From the NCBI GenBank assembly GCA_037976565.1, contig CP137668.1:32722264-32786263 (forward strand): a stretch of 64,000 nt of DNA, read 5' to 3'. The notes below the pieces were generated by a model. The model did no database searches, was not told where the DNA came from, and saw only the letters and a program-made list of their open reading frames with translations. Positions 36,164 through 49,113 of this stretch are shown here, one piece after another (position 1 is the first letter of the stretch; each line of letters opens with the position of its first letter). The stretch is from Mesocentrotus franciscanus. Lineage: Eukaryota; Echinodermata; Echinoidea; Camarodonta; Strongylocentrotidae. The position numbers were made by a program, and so were the translations under genes.

Positions 36164-36737
36164 TGGCTCCTTGAAAGGTGGTCCTTGAAGTTATAATGGT
36201 TATCAACAGAATTTTTGGACATGAAATTTTTGATGTAATCTTTGGGCCAATTTAATTTCAAGGACGACGGTCTCATAATCACTGCTTGACATTACTCCTC
36301 GTTAATTCATCAAGGCTTGATTAATGTTTTAAGCATATTATAATCATTGAACTTCGATCACATGATATGTCTTCTTTGCAATCAGTCGAAATCTTAATAA
36401 CTTAATGTATACTATTTCCTTCGTGTTCTCTTTATCTGCTCCTGTTTGTCAGTCTTGAAAGACGGTCCTTGAAGATATAATTATTATCAGCAGAATGTTT
36501 GGAAAAGAAGTTCATTATCTACTCTTTGGAGCAAAATTATTTCAAGGATGACGTTCTCATAATCACCGCTTGACATTAATCATCGTTAATTCATCAAGGC
36601 TTGAATAATGTTTTGAGCATATTATAATCATTAAACTTCGATAACATGATATGTCTTCTTTGTAATCAGTCGAAATCTTAATAACGCCATGAATTACTAT
36701 CCCCTTCGAGTTCTCTTCATCTGCTCCAGTTTCTCAG
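36164..36737. repeat. 284-bp tandem duplication
   Basis: Two direct copies at a constant offset of 284 bases share GGTCCTTGAAG (36180, 36464), GTTAATTCATCAAGGCTTGA (36301, 36585), ATGATATGTCTTCTTTG and CAGTCGAAATCTTAATAAC, ending at CTGCTCC.GTTT.TCAG. They differ by scattered substitutions. No ORF is maintained across the units. Confidence 0.9.
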
Positions 36738-39700
36738 ACTCTCTCTATCTCCCACTCTCTCACTAGGTGCCATATCTGTCGACTTTGGTGATGATGTTAT
36801 TTCCACTACTCTCTATATCTAACCTTCAAAATGAGCTCCATTATCTGGCCTTTCACTCCTCTCTCTCTCCTCAAGCCATCTTTGTAGTCTATCCACGTGA
36901 TCCATCTATAGAACTCTGCTTTTCAATATAGTACCAAAATTGAAAGCAAAGTACCGGTGCAGCGTTGTGTAAGGGAATTCATAGATTTGTTTTCTTCTTT
37001 TCATAACAGTCCGTGTTGACGTGGATAAAAAAAATGTTTTCTTTTGCCTTTTTTGGCATGCCCTTGATTTGTTAATTTTAGACAGATTCCTTGCAGACCG
37101 CGAGTAAGCATCTCAGGGGCTTACGTTACTATTAAAATTCATGGCCTATTGTATACGAGACTTGGCAGAATTAAGGCATCTGTCAGTAGTGGGTAACCAT
37201 AAAGAAGGATACTCAACACCGGGTCCTACTTACGAATGACTTTTTCAAATGAAAAATAAATTGCCAGTTATCCTCCCGTTAAAACTGTATTGAAGAGAAT
37301 GTAAGCCCACCGCATTTCCCCTAATTATTATGATTTTATTCACATGCTGATTACCTAAAGATGGATTAGCAAAAGACATTGATGAGATGGACAAGGTGAT
37401 GGTGGAATGAATTTGTGTTTACTACTACTGCTCATTGGTAGCCATTTTTAAAAGGTCTTACCGAGAAAGGTTATCAAAATAATCGTCTATGTTTAAGCAG
37501 CAGAGAGATATGATAATTGGACTTTTTATTTTCAATATGTAAACGAATTAATATGTCGCAAGCCATTATCAAATTTATCCTTCCATTGAAGGTGTGTATT
37601 ATATTATATACTGGGAGCTTTTCACGATGAGATATTGTAAAGAAATTATTAGGCCTCGAAATTACGACTGACCGACCATGCTATTGTGCGCGCATGCAAT
37701 TATTCGAAAGCGTTTGAAGAGGAATTGTCGCATTAATATGACAAATTTCACATCGCGACGAGCACCGGTAATGGAAATTGGCGCTTCGAGTGGCTCGAGG
37801 TAGAAGACCACTTTGGGCAATGGAGGAAGAACTGATTCCGAGGTTTGGAAGGGAGGTGCTCTGCCCTTCATGCACCTTAATCTTTAAATGTGCATAGTTG
37901 TGAGGTACATGTATGGGGAGCTTGGGGTTACTGCATGTGTCCTCCCCAATATTCTTTAGAAAAGGGTGACTTTCAGCTCGTATTCGGTGGTCTAGTTGTA
38001 CTTTTTCATTAATACACTTAATTTACTACATTTATTGACGAAATTACAACTACAACGTCATTTTTTTATCACTTCGTCATAAATTTACAATATACTGAAA
38101 AAATTTTCTTCGCAAACGTCATCCAGTGGCGAAATTATGCCCTTTGTACATGTCCTTCGAAAGCACGTGTATTGCCTTAAGATCTTATTCTTCTTTTTCA
38201 CCATGTTCATATTTTAGAGATTATAAAGAGGCAATGTACATACTGTGGATTGAAACAGAATAAGTAAAATATTTTGTTAACACTTTTATATCAAATTCAA
38301 ATTCAAACAAACCCCGTAATAGTGAATAATTTCTTTCGATAAAAAAACAACCACCATTTGTGGACTTCACTATGTATGAGGTTATAGATTTTATTCTCAA
38401 TTGCTCTTTTATTGGTGTAAATGTTTAATTCACTCGATAATATAAAAACTATTTTCTTGCTAAAGATACTTGTGATTGATAACAGTATAATCCTCATTAC
38501 AAGCAATCCTGACAACTGACGAGGAAAACATGTCAAAACATATCAGAAGTCAACAAATCAATTAATAGTATGAAACCTTCATTCTCATTTTGAATGCGAG
38601 CGGATAACCCTGATTTTTCGACATGAGATATCATATCACACTTATTCAATCATCAGTCGTTCAATAGAGCTTTGATGTCATTTCACTGGGTGTGTGTACT
38701 TGGTTTATGTGGCATTTCAAGCATTTTACTCCTGACTGTTTCCTTTCTTTACCTTTCTCCGTCTGTTCTTCTCTTTCGTTCTTATATTCATTTTGTATTT
38801 TTTTATAAAAGCGTACCCTACACAAGCCTATGTTCATTACAATGTGTGCATTCCTCATTGTGTTAATATGCTCTTCAACATTAGTTATGTCATTATGTAT
38901 GCATTTTATTTCTTTCAATATTTTGTAGATATGACCGCAAAACAGAAAAGGAAGAAAGTAAATGTTATTTTGAAAGAAGAGAACTTTTTAGTGGAGAGTT
39001 CTGGGGCTTGTTTGTGGAGACTAGATATGCAGGGCGTGGGACATGCTCGGACAATGATGTACTCGCTGACCGTGCACGGCTGATCTAATAAATTGATGCG
39101 ATATTTTTACAAGATGATATAAAAATGTCAGAGCCACTTTCCATCATCTAACGGCAAGAGTGATTGATGGCCTATTGACACTGCTCTAAATGCGCTTCAA
39201 GCTCAAGGGGAAAGACGGAAAATTGAATATTAATGTATCAAAGCACACTAACCCCAGCTATTAGCGGGAATATGCCTGAATCAATTAACAGTTAAGCTTT
39301 CGGAAAGTATATTGTTTGGTATCTCAAACGATGTATTTTAATGAATGAAAATAGGGATAATATATAGGCTTAAGCTCTATTCTTCAAAATAAAAGTAAAG
39401 AAAGAAAGAATAGGCAAATTACGGACGATTCCGAGCAAATGTCCATAACACGTATGTCTTTTTTCCATTTATTTCATTCAGGAGTGAAAAATATCTTGAT
39501 ATGACCATATAATATTGTTAGGGATACCAACAACAACAAAACACTTAAGTGAATGGTATTATCAAAAGATCTTTATTTTTAGATGAATTAATAGGTTAAG
39601 TGTCATAAGCATGGAATCGCCTCAATGGCTGATATTTTTTTCTCGAGAAGAACTGTTACTGTTAGATCCACTTTTATTATGTTAAGGATAGAGACAAAAT

Positions 39701-41355
39701 GCTGTTGTTGACCCAGGTCATGCATGACAAATATATACTATTATTGATTATGAAGGGTATCAGTTTACATCAAGGGAAAGAACGGTTCATTCTCCGAAAA
39801 TTAACCGCAAGTTTACTTTCGTCCTTTTCCGATGTCCTGTTCCGATGAAATTACTCGTTTGCCCTTTGCGTGTGAGTCCTTAAGCGCATAGCTCTTCTAC
39901 ATTATTAAACTCTAATGCTTGGATTGACGTATTTAATCACCTTTATTGATTTGTTTATTCGGATTACGCCTGAATAACGCCAGATTATGATAAGCGCTCT
40001 CAAATAGTGCCAATCATAGCCGTACGATCGTCTCAGTAAAACTTGTCATTATACCCATAATCACAATAGTTATTTCCCATATTCCTATTTGAATATAAAA
40101 GACAGATATATCTTATTACTCTTTTAGAAGTGTGATTTTATTACTTACCACATAGCAGTCATCAAATTGAATGTTTAACCAGAGATACTTTACAGTGTCG
40201 TTTTAATTCGCTTTTTTTAATAACCATGCCTTGAAAGACACATTCCAAAGGGAAGCTGACAAGTAAAATATTTGTGAAACGTCAAACCCTTTACAAAACA
40301 GTAAAAACTGTACGTTGGCAATCATAACTCTGCCATACATAATATCATTGCTATAACCCAACACTGGTGACGAAATGCTCCCCCATCAACCCCAAACGGT
40401 TTTCTTTTTTCCCATTCCATCAGTTTTCTTGTCATTTTCTGTGTTCAGGGTGTTTTAGTGCAGTTTCGTTACGCGGGGGAATCGATCGATATTTGAAAGA
40501 CATCGCAAATCATTTTTCTTCTATGTCTGCTCTGCACGCAACGTGTCACGTCATCAGCGTTTTCTTCTGATTCTTTCCAAAGCGGCACTAAACGAGCAAT
40601 CTCTCTTGGATTCCACCGGTGTCCTATTAAATTGGTTGGCGACGTTGAACCCATTTACTTCAATTTGCAGCCATCAATAATCGGAAGACCCGCTTTATTA
40701 GGCATCGGCGACCCCCTTAATTCGGCACATTCCCTTCTCGTAATCTCCAGGACACGATCCGGCTAAGTCGGGAATAGATCAACGGGTATGTCAGGCCCCG
40801 TGCCCTAGAAAACCCCTCGTAAGCTTTAGGTAATAGGCAAAGTACTGGATATTAAATATGCATGTAACAAGGGAGGCCAATTTAATTTGGGATATTGGAT
40901 AAAGTTTCGAATTTCATTTTAAGGTACGTTTGCACCGCTTAATTTTACGTTTCTAAGAGTTCGACATGTAATTATTACTGGATTCAATTGTTCTATTACA
41001 CCTACAGTGCATGCTCACTACACCCCCAGGGAATCGATGTCACTAATTTCTAACAACAGTTAGAATCTTTTTCTTTTTTTAATACATACTCATTTGTTCT
41101 TTTGAACAGTTCCTTCAATTAAGTTAGGCAAATTTATCATGTATCGTTACATGTTATATTGTCTTTATCTATAATACATTTTCGCAACATTCCGAGCTTG
41201 ACGTGAATTGACAATTTTCGCGGAATGATAAACAGGTGTAATAGGACGTTATAGCGTCAACAAGCATTGTCCAACAAAGGATGTATGAATGCATAACTCC
41301 TTGGTCCAACGAAATGAACACGACCTGCAAAAAAAAGCGACCGCATGAGGGAGAA
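36738..41355. other. Unannotated intronic sequence
   Basis: A short CT-rich patch is at 36738-36772. Otherwise no gene, RNA or strong repeat is seen in about 4.6 kb. Confidence 0.45.
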
Positions 41356-41377
41356 CCAACGAATTTCAATTCGTTGG
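41356..41377. repeat. Perfect short palindrome
   Basis: CCAACGAATT, TC, AATTCGTTGG: 10-base perfect arms. Isolated, with no terminator-like context. Confidence 0.6.
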
Positions 41378-44300
41378 GGAGAACCCATCGCCCTTAATGC
41401 CCCCTGCGAAGAAGAGGGAGTGGCTTTTGATGGACGGACGTGAGTGGGGATGATTCCGTTACATCTCCCGCGCTTTTCCCTTATTCCCAGATGGTTTGCG
41501 CGCCAAAAGTGTTTAGTTTCGCTTACGGCGCGCCGAGAGGGGAATTGGTAAGTACGGAAACATTTTTTTTACTGGAAATCACGCACACACAAAAACCCAC
41601 CTGATGTTTAAAGAGACTAAATATGTAGGCATGTCCTTGCATGAATGAGGAAAACTTGCACGTTTTACAGTGGCATAGTGATGGACCAGGGGGATTTACT
41701 GTAGTCGCGATATCGCAGCATAGACTTTGCAACATAATTTGTAAAGAAGCTTTAAAGTGTTGTTGAAATACGAATAACATACGACGACCCACACCATTCT
41801 GTCTTTCTCTGTCCCCTTTATTCATAGATTGTAAAGCTCAAGTAAAGGTAAAATTTGACTTTTAAGAGCGGAAATACCATGACATTCTCGGACATTAATA
41901 TAAACGAAAACATTTTGGAGAACCTACTGTGCCAATATTATTTTGGGAGGTCATTGATGCATCAGTTAACATGCTTTTTAATTTAATATGTTTTCTCCCA
42001 TTTAAAAAAATAGATTTATACAATCAATAACACATCTTGCAGTAATATTCAACAGAGTATTTTCATTTGGTTTCATCTGGACAACAATTTATTTGAATTT
42101 TTTTGTGAGGAGCAATAAACCAAAATTACCCTAGTACAATTGGTCGAAAATATACATATAATGTTATTTAACGTTCGTATAAATAAATGTACAGATAACT
42201 AGATTATTCTTACCCCTTGTAAAGTTGATGGTTTTTCTTGTTTTCGTAACTCAAGGATGAAAGGTGGACTGGTTGAATTACGGCCTTTGATGAATACTTT
42301 TAGATGTAAGGTTTGATATGTAAAATTCTCAAGAAACATGAATAGGGAAAAGTTAATTTTTCACATACTGACAAAAATTACAAAACGTGGTAAGGTTGTG
42401 AATAATTTAGTTGTTAAGTGTATTTATACATGTCAATATTTCAGGCTTTTTCTAAGGTTAAGGAATTTACATACAGTGTAGCTTTAATAGGCTGTCAATG
42501 GATTTTGATGTTTTATTAAGTGGTCTTTGTTATCCGTTTTTTACTTTCTCTTACTTTTTTGTGACAGATACATTGTAATATAATTCTCTGAGGAATATCA
42601 TACCATACAAACTAAAAGCATGAATTTAGGAAATTGTGTGGTAAAGATAAAACACCAGACAGGTCCGTTCAATCATGTTATGATAGAAATAAAGAAAATC
42701 AATCCATATATGGTTTGCAATAACATTTTACCGATAAAACCACCATCATCGCAATGCCAGATCATGTATCTCCTTGCGGTGTTAGGATAAAAAGGGATGA
42801 AGTTCATAATTATGAAGGTTTGTGCTGTTGAATAACAATTTTCAACATTTTAGATATCCATTGATATCTATTACCGATTTCTGAATATTTTGGTGAGCAA
42901 TTCTAGAATACAGTGAAAAATACATTACTAGTTTCTGAATTTTATTCATGTTTAAGGAGTTACTATTACAAAGATAGTGGAAACGAAAGCAAATTTGTTG
43001 AACTCCTGCAACTTACAGTTCCCAAATGTTTGATTGGTGTGCTGATTTCGTCGATAGCTCCCGTTTAGACAAAATTCTCCAAATATATTCCTCTCTTTGC
43101 GTTTCATTTCTTTTCTTGATATATCCTCGTTTCCTCTTGCTTTGTGGAATTGTCACACCCAGACACCCACACTTTTTTGTACTCGACTAACATTTGATGT
43201 CGTGTCCGTAGGCGCCTTGTATCATCGATAGCCCCTTGTGAAGTTCACAAAAGGACAAGTGCTTTGGCTTGGCTTGGTAATGGCGTATTTGAAGGAAGGG
43301 CAAGGGGGACAATGTACCCCTTTCGACTGATGTCCGACAGAAAAGAGAAATTGCATTCCCCTCTTTACGCTAATAGATAACAGGTTAGAAAATTATGTGT
43401 CGGTCAAGACGTACAGAGAAATGCACGAATTTTAGAAATTTTCTTCCTAAAATATGTTATTTTAAAAGACACACCTCCTACTCTGATAACGCAAGTCAGG
43501 CCCCCCCCCCAAAAAAAAGAGTATATCTTACTGAATGACAGTAGGCCTTAAGATGAGACGTTTTGCCCTTAGTGAGGCCGTGGTCTGGATACTCCACTTT
43601 GGCTTGGTGAGAACAGCATCAGTTATTGCCTGCCAAAGGCTATTCCGTTGCCAAAAAAGGGTATAAGTCGGATGAAACCCAAATCGAGCAAGAGTCAACG
43701 CGGTGTACATGCCTGTTGATGCTTTCTAACATTTCTTTAGTTCTCTAAAGATTTGCTGTAAGATTATTCCTTTACTCTCTTTCATGCTATAGACCAGTTC
43801 TGATGATGTTTTAATTTGTTAGGGGGGGGGGTTTCTGGATAAACAGAAAGACCTTAGATCTGTCTTTACTTAACGAAATTGCTTACAACGGCAGTCCTTC
43901 TACCGCAAATAATTTCATAAAGTTTGATGAAATATTACACTTTATCCTTTTTTTCTGTAATAATTGTTATGTATATTTGCTTAGTTATGATTCATTGTTT
44001 GAAAGTACTTTTTACTGTTTTACGTTTGTTATGTTACCGAAAACTGTTTATATCTATATGGAATGCAGAAGAAAATGAATGACTGAGTATCACTCTTTTA
44101 CTTTTGCATCAGGTCTTATAGATAGGTTGTCAATAGTGTTCATGTCAGTATGTCATAATCTTTGTTATAACGCTTTTATTAACACCGTGAACCTACATCC
44201 AAGTGTTTTCCTTCTCTTCCGTACCCTTTTCCCCAATTGCAAAAACCTTCGAGAAAAAAAAATCAACGTAAAGACGCTTCCAATGTGAGGCACGTATTGA

Positions 44301-44700
44301 AATGTGCGAATGGGACAATGACATAATCCGAAAATGATTTATACAGGATGAAGAACGAGATATTGAAATTATAAGTCCTTGCGGTCATGTTTAATCCTTC
44401 CTAGCGACTTTACTGTGCCCCCTTTTTTCCGATTGCGTTTTCTTTCGTTCATTGTTAAGTTAAGAGACAAAATTAGTCGTGAAACAGGCTTATTAGAAAC
44501 ACCTGCCCAAATTTGCTAGCAGATGGCAGTCGTATGACGTTTCCTACTTTTCTGTTTGTTTGCGGAAATATGGCTGAAAACGGTAACAAAACAACATTTG
44601 GTCGCTCAGCGGTAGGTCTTCCACAAACAATGTAACGGCCCTGGCGTTGGAAATTAATAACATCTGGTCGATGTATGGTCAATAAATTTTTTAAACCACT
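41378..44700. other. Unannotated intronic sequence
   Basis: A C10/A8 run at about 43501-43518 and a G9 run near 43824. A 100-codon minus ORF at 41523-41825 is unrecognised. Confidence 0.45.
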
Positions 44701-44719
44701 AATCAGTTTAGCTCATCAA

Positions 44720-44801
44720 TTGTATTTTCATCGGTACTTCCATGGAGTGTGGAGCAAGCCCCCATGCCGGGCCCCTGGAGCTGGCGGGATACGCCACTAC
44801 A
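44720..44801 (-). repeat. Fragment with a GTAGTGGCGTATCC end
   Basis: On the minus strand it starts GTAGTGGCGTATCCCGCCAG and continues into GGGGCCCGGCATGGGGGCTT, like the ends at 25.9 kb and 21.35 kb. Likely a truncated dispersed repeat. Confidence 0.45.
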
Positions 44802-46730
44802 TTTTACTATAACTCAGTTAGGAAAAGTCATTTAGAAGTAGTATATGGCATGACTTTTCTTGTATCTTTTATGTAAAAAAAAGAACAAAAAAATCACACA
44901 AGCACGTACACACAGAAGAAAAAAGCTTTGAAATAAAGAATGCTGTTGCTTACAGAAATTATTTCAAAAAATGAAAAAATAAAACAAGAGGGAATCGAAT
45001 CTTGCAGGAATTGTGATCTAAGGATGAATAAACGCGGTTTTATCACAAGTATAACAAAATACTTTTCATCATTCGGAAGCGGGTCACTGCTAAGTCATAG
45101 AGTATAAATATACGTCATGATAATCTGTTTAGATCTAAAAAACAAAATAAAAATTGACATAATTTTGAAGAACTTCCGTTACCTGTTTCGTGTTTGTTTA
45201 TAGTACTTTCATGCGGGAACTGCTCGAAAAATAATTCATTTAATTTGTTTATTTCTTCGTTTGTTCTTATATGATCTTTTAGTTTTAACAATCACAATCA
45301 TTCAATGATAAACAATGATATATTCCCAAAGCTGATTTGTTTTTGTTTTTCAAAATTTATTAAAAGACGTTATTATAAAGACTACATACATTATGCTTCC
45401 ATAAACTTATATACGTTTCTAGCTCTCACACCATGCAAACCTTAAACCTTCATTACTACTTTTCGTGTACATGTACAACTATAAAACACAATCAATTTAG
45501 CACTAAAAGAAGCTATTTTGCTTAATAAATTCGGAAATTCAGGGGGAAACAAAAGGCGTAATCGGAGCTAAGGTACTGTCGAGAATCAGGCGAGCGAAAT
45601 CCCAGCATATCTTGTTTTATCGCCAATCTCAGGCTATAGTCCGCATAGCGACGCAGGCCACATCATTCTATTTTCATTTTCTGTAGCACACAGCAATCAA
45701 GATGTTAAAGGCCATTGTTTAAAAATATTAAGTTATTTCCTATAAATTTGCAATAATTTAAAATACGCAATTTGCGTAATTCTTGTCATGAAATACCTCA
45801 AAACATTTCGCCAATTTCACATTTATTTCACTGTTTGCATGAAAAGCCTTTCTTTCCAACGATGGCTCTAATTGAGAATTAGAAATAGTACATGCGTTGT
45901 CTTAATTGGTCACACATTTAAAAAAAACATATTAACGCTATAACAGACAAGGAGGCTTTTGCCGAACAGATTTGTCAGAAGTTCTATCGTATTACTATAC
46001 TATCCTAGTTTGCTTCACCTTATTAGGCATTGGTCAATACAATATTTCTTTTTGCAAACGGAAGGCAAATTTAATAGGGCAGGCCTTTAAAACATTAAAA
46101 GAGCTAAATCTGACCTGGTCATGTAAGTGGAATAATGTATTCCGCTTTGGAGTTGGATTAGAGATGGGTGTTTGAGGAGCATGACATACGATACCATAAT
46201 CCCTATTGCACTCTAGACCCTCCCTGTATAAGCACTAGCTTACGCTTTCAGACGCGAAGTTGAAATAGTGAAAACTGGCGGCGCCGCCATAAATATTTGA
46301 TAAAATGGAGGGGGTTATCCCCCTAGAGAGAGGGGACGAGAGAGAGAGGGAGAGCTCTTAACATGCATTTGAAGCATTTACGTGTGAGGGTTTCATTATT
46401 GATGCTAAGGAACATCATAATTGCAACCGTACTTTTCGCGTTACGTCGGTTGTTGTGAATGTTACAATGAATGGGAATTTACACTCAAGGGTCTCCATAT
46501 AATGAATGGGATTCGTTTTTAATTGCCTGATTGAGAGAAAGGGGGTTGTCCACCCATGTGACACTGTGATCCATTCATGGAGGTAATTGAAGGCGTAAAA
46601 CGCCGTGGTTCCGCATCTAGTATGCCTAGCTCTTAAGACGGAAACAAATATGCTATCCTCTTCAACGTTATTGAGCAATTTGTGAATCTGAAGGATTGAG
46701 AGAAGGGATTCATTTCAGTGTCTGCCTTTC
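44802..46730. other. Unannotated intronic sequence
   Basis: A GA-rich patch is at about 46322-46352. No gene recognised. Confidence 0.45.
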
Positions 46731-46875
46731 ACTCTCCCCGCCCTCTTTCTTCCCTCCTCCCCTCTTTCTGTCTCTCTCTGTCTCTCTCTGTCTCTCTCTG
46801 TTTCTCTCTGTCTCTCTCTCTCTCTCCATGCATCTCTTTCTCTCTTTACTTCCCCTCTTCCCCTCTTTCCCCTAA
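46731..46875. repeat. Pyrimidine-rich tract with (TCTCTCTCTG)n
   Basis: CT-rich sequence with about five TCTCTCTCTG-type units. ORFs on both strands here are low-complexity artefacts. Confidence 0.85.
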
Positions 46876-47416
46876 TCTCTATGGATCGGAAATCGTATGC
46901 TCTCGTAAGAGGCAATGTATACTGGAACTATAAGTCTACCTCCCAAAAACTCTCTCTTGATACCATCTTGCTCACCTCTTTCATCATCCTCACGCTAAAA
47001 AAAACGAAAGTGATATCGCATGTGGCTTGCCTAGACATGTGAACTTTATCAATTTTCGATCGGTGGGTAACTGACTGAATTTCATTTACATTTTTCAAAT
47101 CATCAAAAATGAAAAACAAAAATTTGTCCTGCAAAATGAAATTCGTCGTACACTCAAAACTTTTAGAGATTAATAATACTATAATTCAGAATAATGCAAA
47201 TACCTTAAATATTGGAGGAAAACAAGGATGACAAATAAATTGGCGTTAAGGGGGAAGGAAAAAGTGTTTAGGGGTCAGCGAAAAGAAAGGCTTATGTAAT
47301 AATGAAACTCCTCTAAACAAAAAAAAACAAAAATATAAGAATAATAATTCAAACTTTCGAGTAACAGACTTCTAAAGCGATCATATTCTACGATGCCTTT
47401 TTTGGTGTCACGGAGA

Positions 47417-47720
47417 GGTTAAAGCCCAAGTCCACTCCAAAAATAACTTACTTTCAATAGAACCAGAAAAATCAGACAAACCAATCAAAAAAAGTTTGAG
47501 CAAAATCGGATAACTAATAAGAAAGTTATGAATTTTTAATGACATGAAAAACTTTGAAAATCACTACACAAATTGGCAACTCACTCACGAGTCTGTGACG
47601 TATGGTACTCACTATCCACTAATTATTTTCTTTATATTGATAATATAAATTTCCTATTTTCACCCTAAGAATCTTATTTCTTCACATCAGCATCCAAGTT
47701 AGATTGTTAGTAATATGTTT
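47417..47720. repeat. Dispersed repeat related to the 51-kb fold-back
   Basis: Contains AAGTCCACTCCAAAAATAAC, AATCAGACAAACCAATCAAA, AAAGTTTGAGCAAAATCGGA, AAGAAAGTTATGAATTTTTA and CACAAATTGGCAACTC. The last three resemble segments at 51045-51125 in the same order (AAAGTTTGAGCATTGAAATT, GAGAGTTATGATTTTTTATG, CACAAATTGGCAACTG). Confidence 0.6.
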
Positions 47721-48800
47721 TTCTGTGGATGCACAAATAAAGAGTAATTTTTGTCCAGTTAAATCGGAAGGATTGATAGAAAGTGAATAGATTCAGAACG
47801 AGATATTTGTATACGGTGAACATGTTACATGTTTATAAGGAAGTTTGATTACAGAGAGATTCATACAAATAGTGACCAACAGTGCAATCACGAGAAACAG
47901 AGAGAATGACAAGGAAACTGTGGAAAGTACACGATTACTGCAAGAGTCAAATGATACAATCAGACAACGGAAGCAAGTGAAACATCCTTTTTTTCAAACC
48001 CGTTGACCTGAATACCAAGAGGCTGTAGCAGTGCGAATGCCATTGTCCTCGCTTGCATGCCCTAATTTCATAGGATATAGATATGCAACATCTGACCCCG
48101 ACGGAACACGCACTCTCCACTCGTCTCCTTAGGATATGTTATATATACTTGGAAAGAAAGCAACAACTGAGATATGATGAGTAATCTCAGCGATAGCGGT
48201 GAAGCAAAACGCCCTGCTCGACCCCGGCCCGGCGGGCGAACCATCCACCCACTATCCTCCTCGTTGATACGGCATATCGGGGGTGGCGTGTATACTGCGT
48301 CAAGGGGAACTAATACCTTTGATAAGGGCATCAAGTACCGACAGATCTTAGTCCTCAGTGCATCAATAAGACATCCATTAGAGTTAATCCATTGAAACAT
48401 TACGCTGTTATCAATTCAGACTCTTTCACTGGTACACCTCGTCATGTTGCGCCGTGTTTACAAACGGGTGGTAGTGCGTTTATACCTGCCAGGGGTGTTT
48501 GCTTATATACAATGACAGTGCGAGGGACTGCCTAGTCCAAATTGTCAAGATATTCGCCTAATTGAAAAGCCGGTACCTTTTGGAGAGTGAGTCGGATATC
48601 CAACCCTGAAGGTGTTTCACCGATATTGGTATTAGATGAATGTTAAAACTCTAAGGATTTGGATATAATCAGCGTATCATTCCCTTATCTACGTGAAACT
48701 GTTCATTGCTAATATGTAAGCTTTGTCTTCGTATTAATGTAGTACAAAGAGAAAAATATCAGTTGATGTACTTCATGCAGCAAGAATACCATATCATGCC
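47721..48800. other. Unannotated intronic sequence
   Basis: A GC-richer patch near 48200-48260 gives overlapping ORFs on both strands (48068-48400 minus, 48174-48395 plus), neither recognisable. Confidence 0.4.
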
Positions 48801-48805
48801 TTTAA

Positions 48806-49109
48806 AGATACTATGTCCCTTTTGCAGCCAACATCAAATTCTGTAGAACTTTGCAGGAATTATGAATATGTCATGTATGTCCTATCTGTGAAATTTAAAC
48901 TTTAGCAGTGTCCTAATATTCAAATTATACAAGGAAACCTGGCTCTATAGCTCCTAAGTCGATTCGACAACTAATAGTCGTTATTTTCCCACTTAAAGAC
49001 ATTTTCAAGCCCCCCTTTTTTTAGGGAAGTTCTAAATTAGTATTGTCTTTCAAATGCCGTTGGAATTTAACCTTTCATTTTTTTGGCCTGCAAATGGGAC
49101 ATAGTACCT
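48806..49109. mobile_element. MITE copy 2, internally deleted, TTAA duplication
   Basis: The same ends and orientation as copy 1, with TTAA at 48802-48805 and 49110-49113. It is 304 bases against 527. About 220 bases are missing between CAAGGAAACC and TGGCTCTATAGCTCC; the retained parts are nearly identical to copy 1. Confidence 0.88.
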
Positions 49110-49113
49110 TTAA

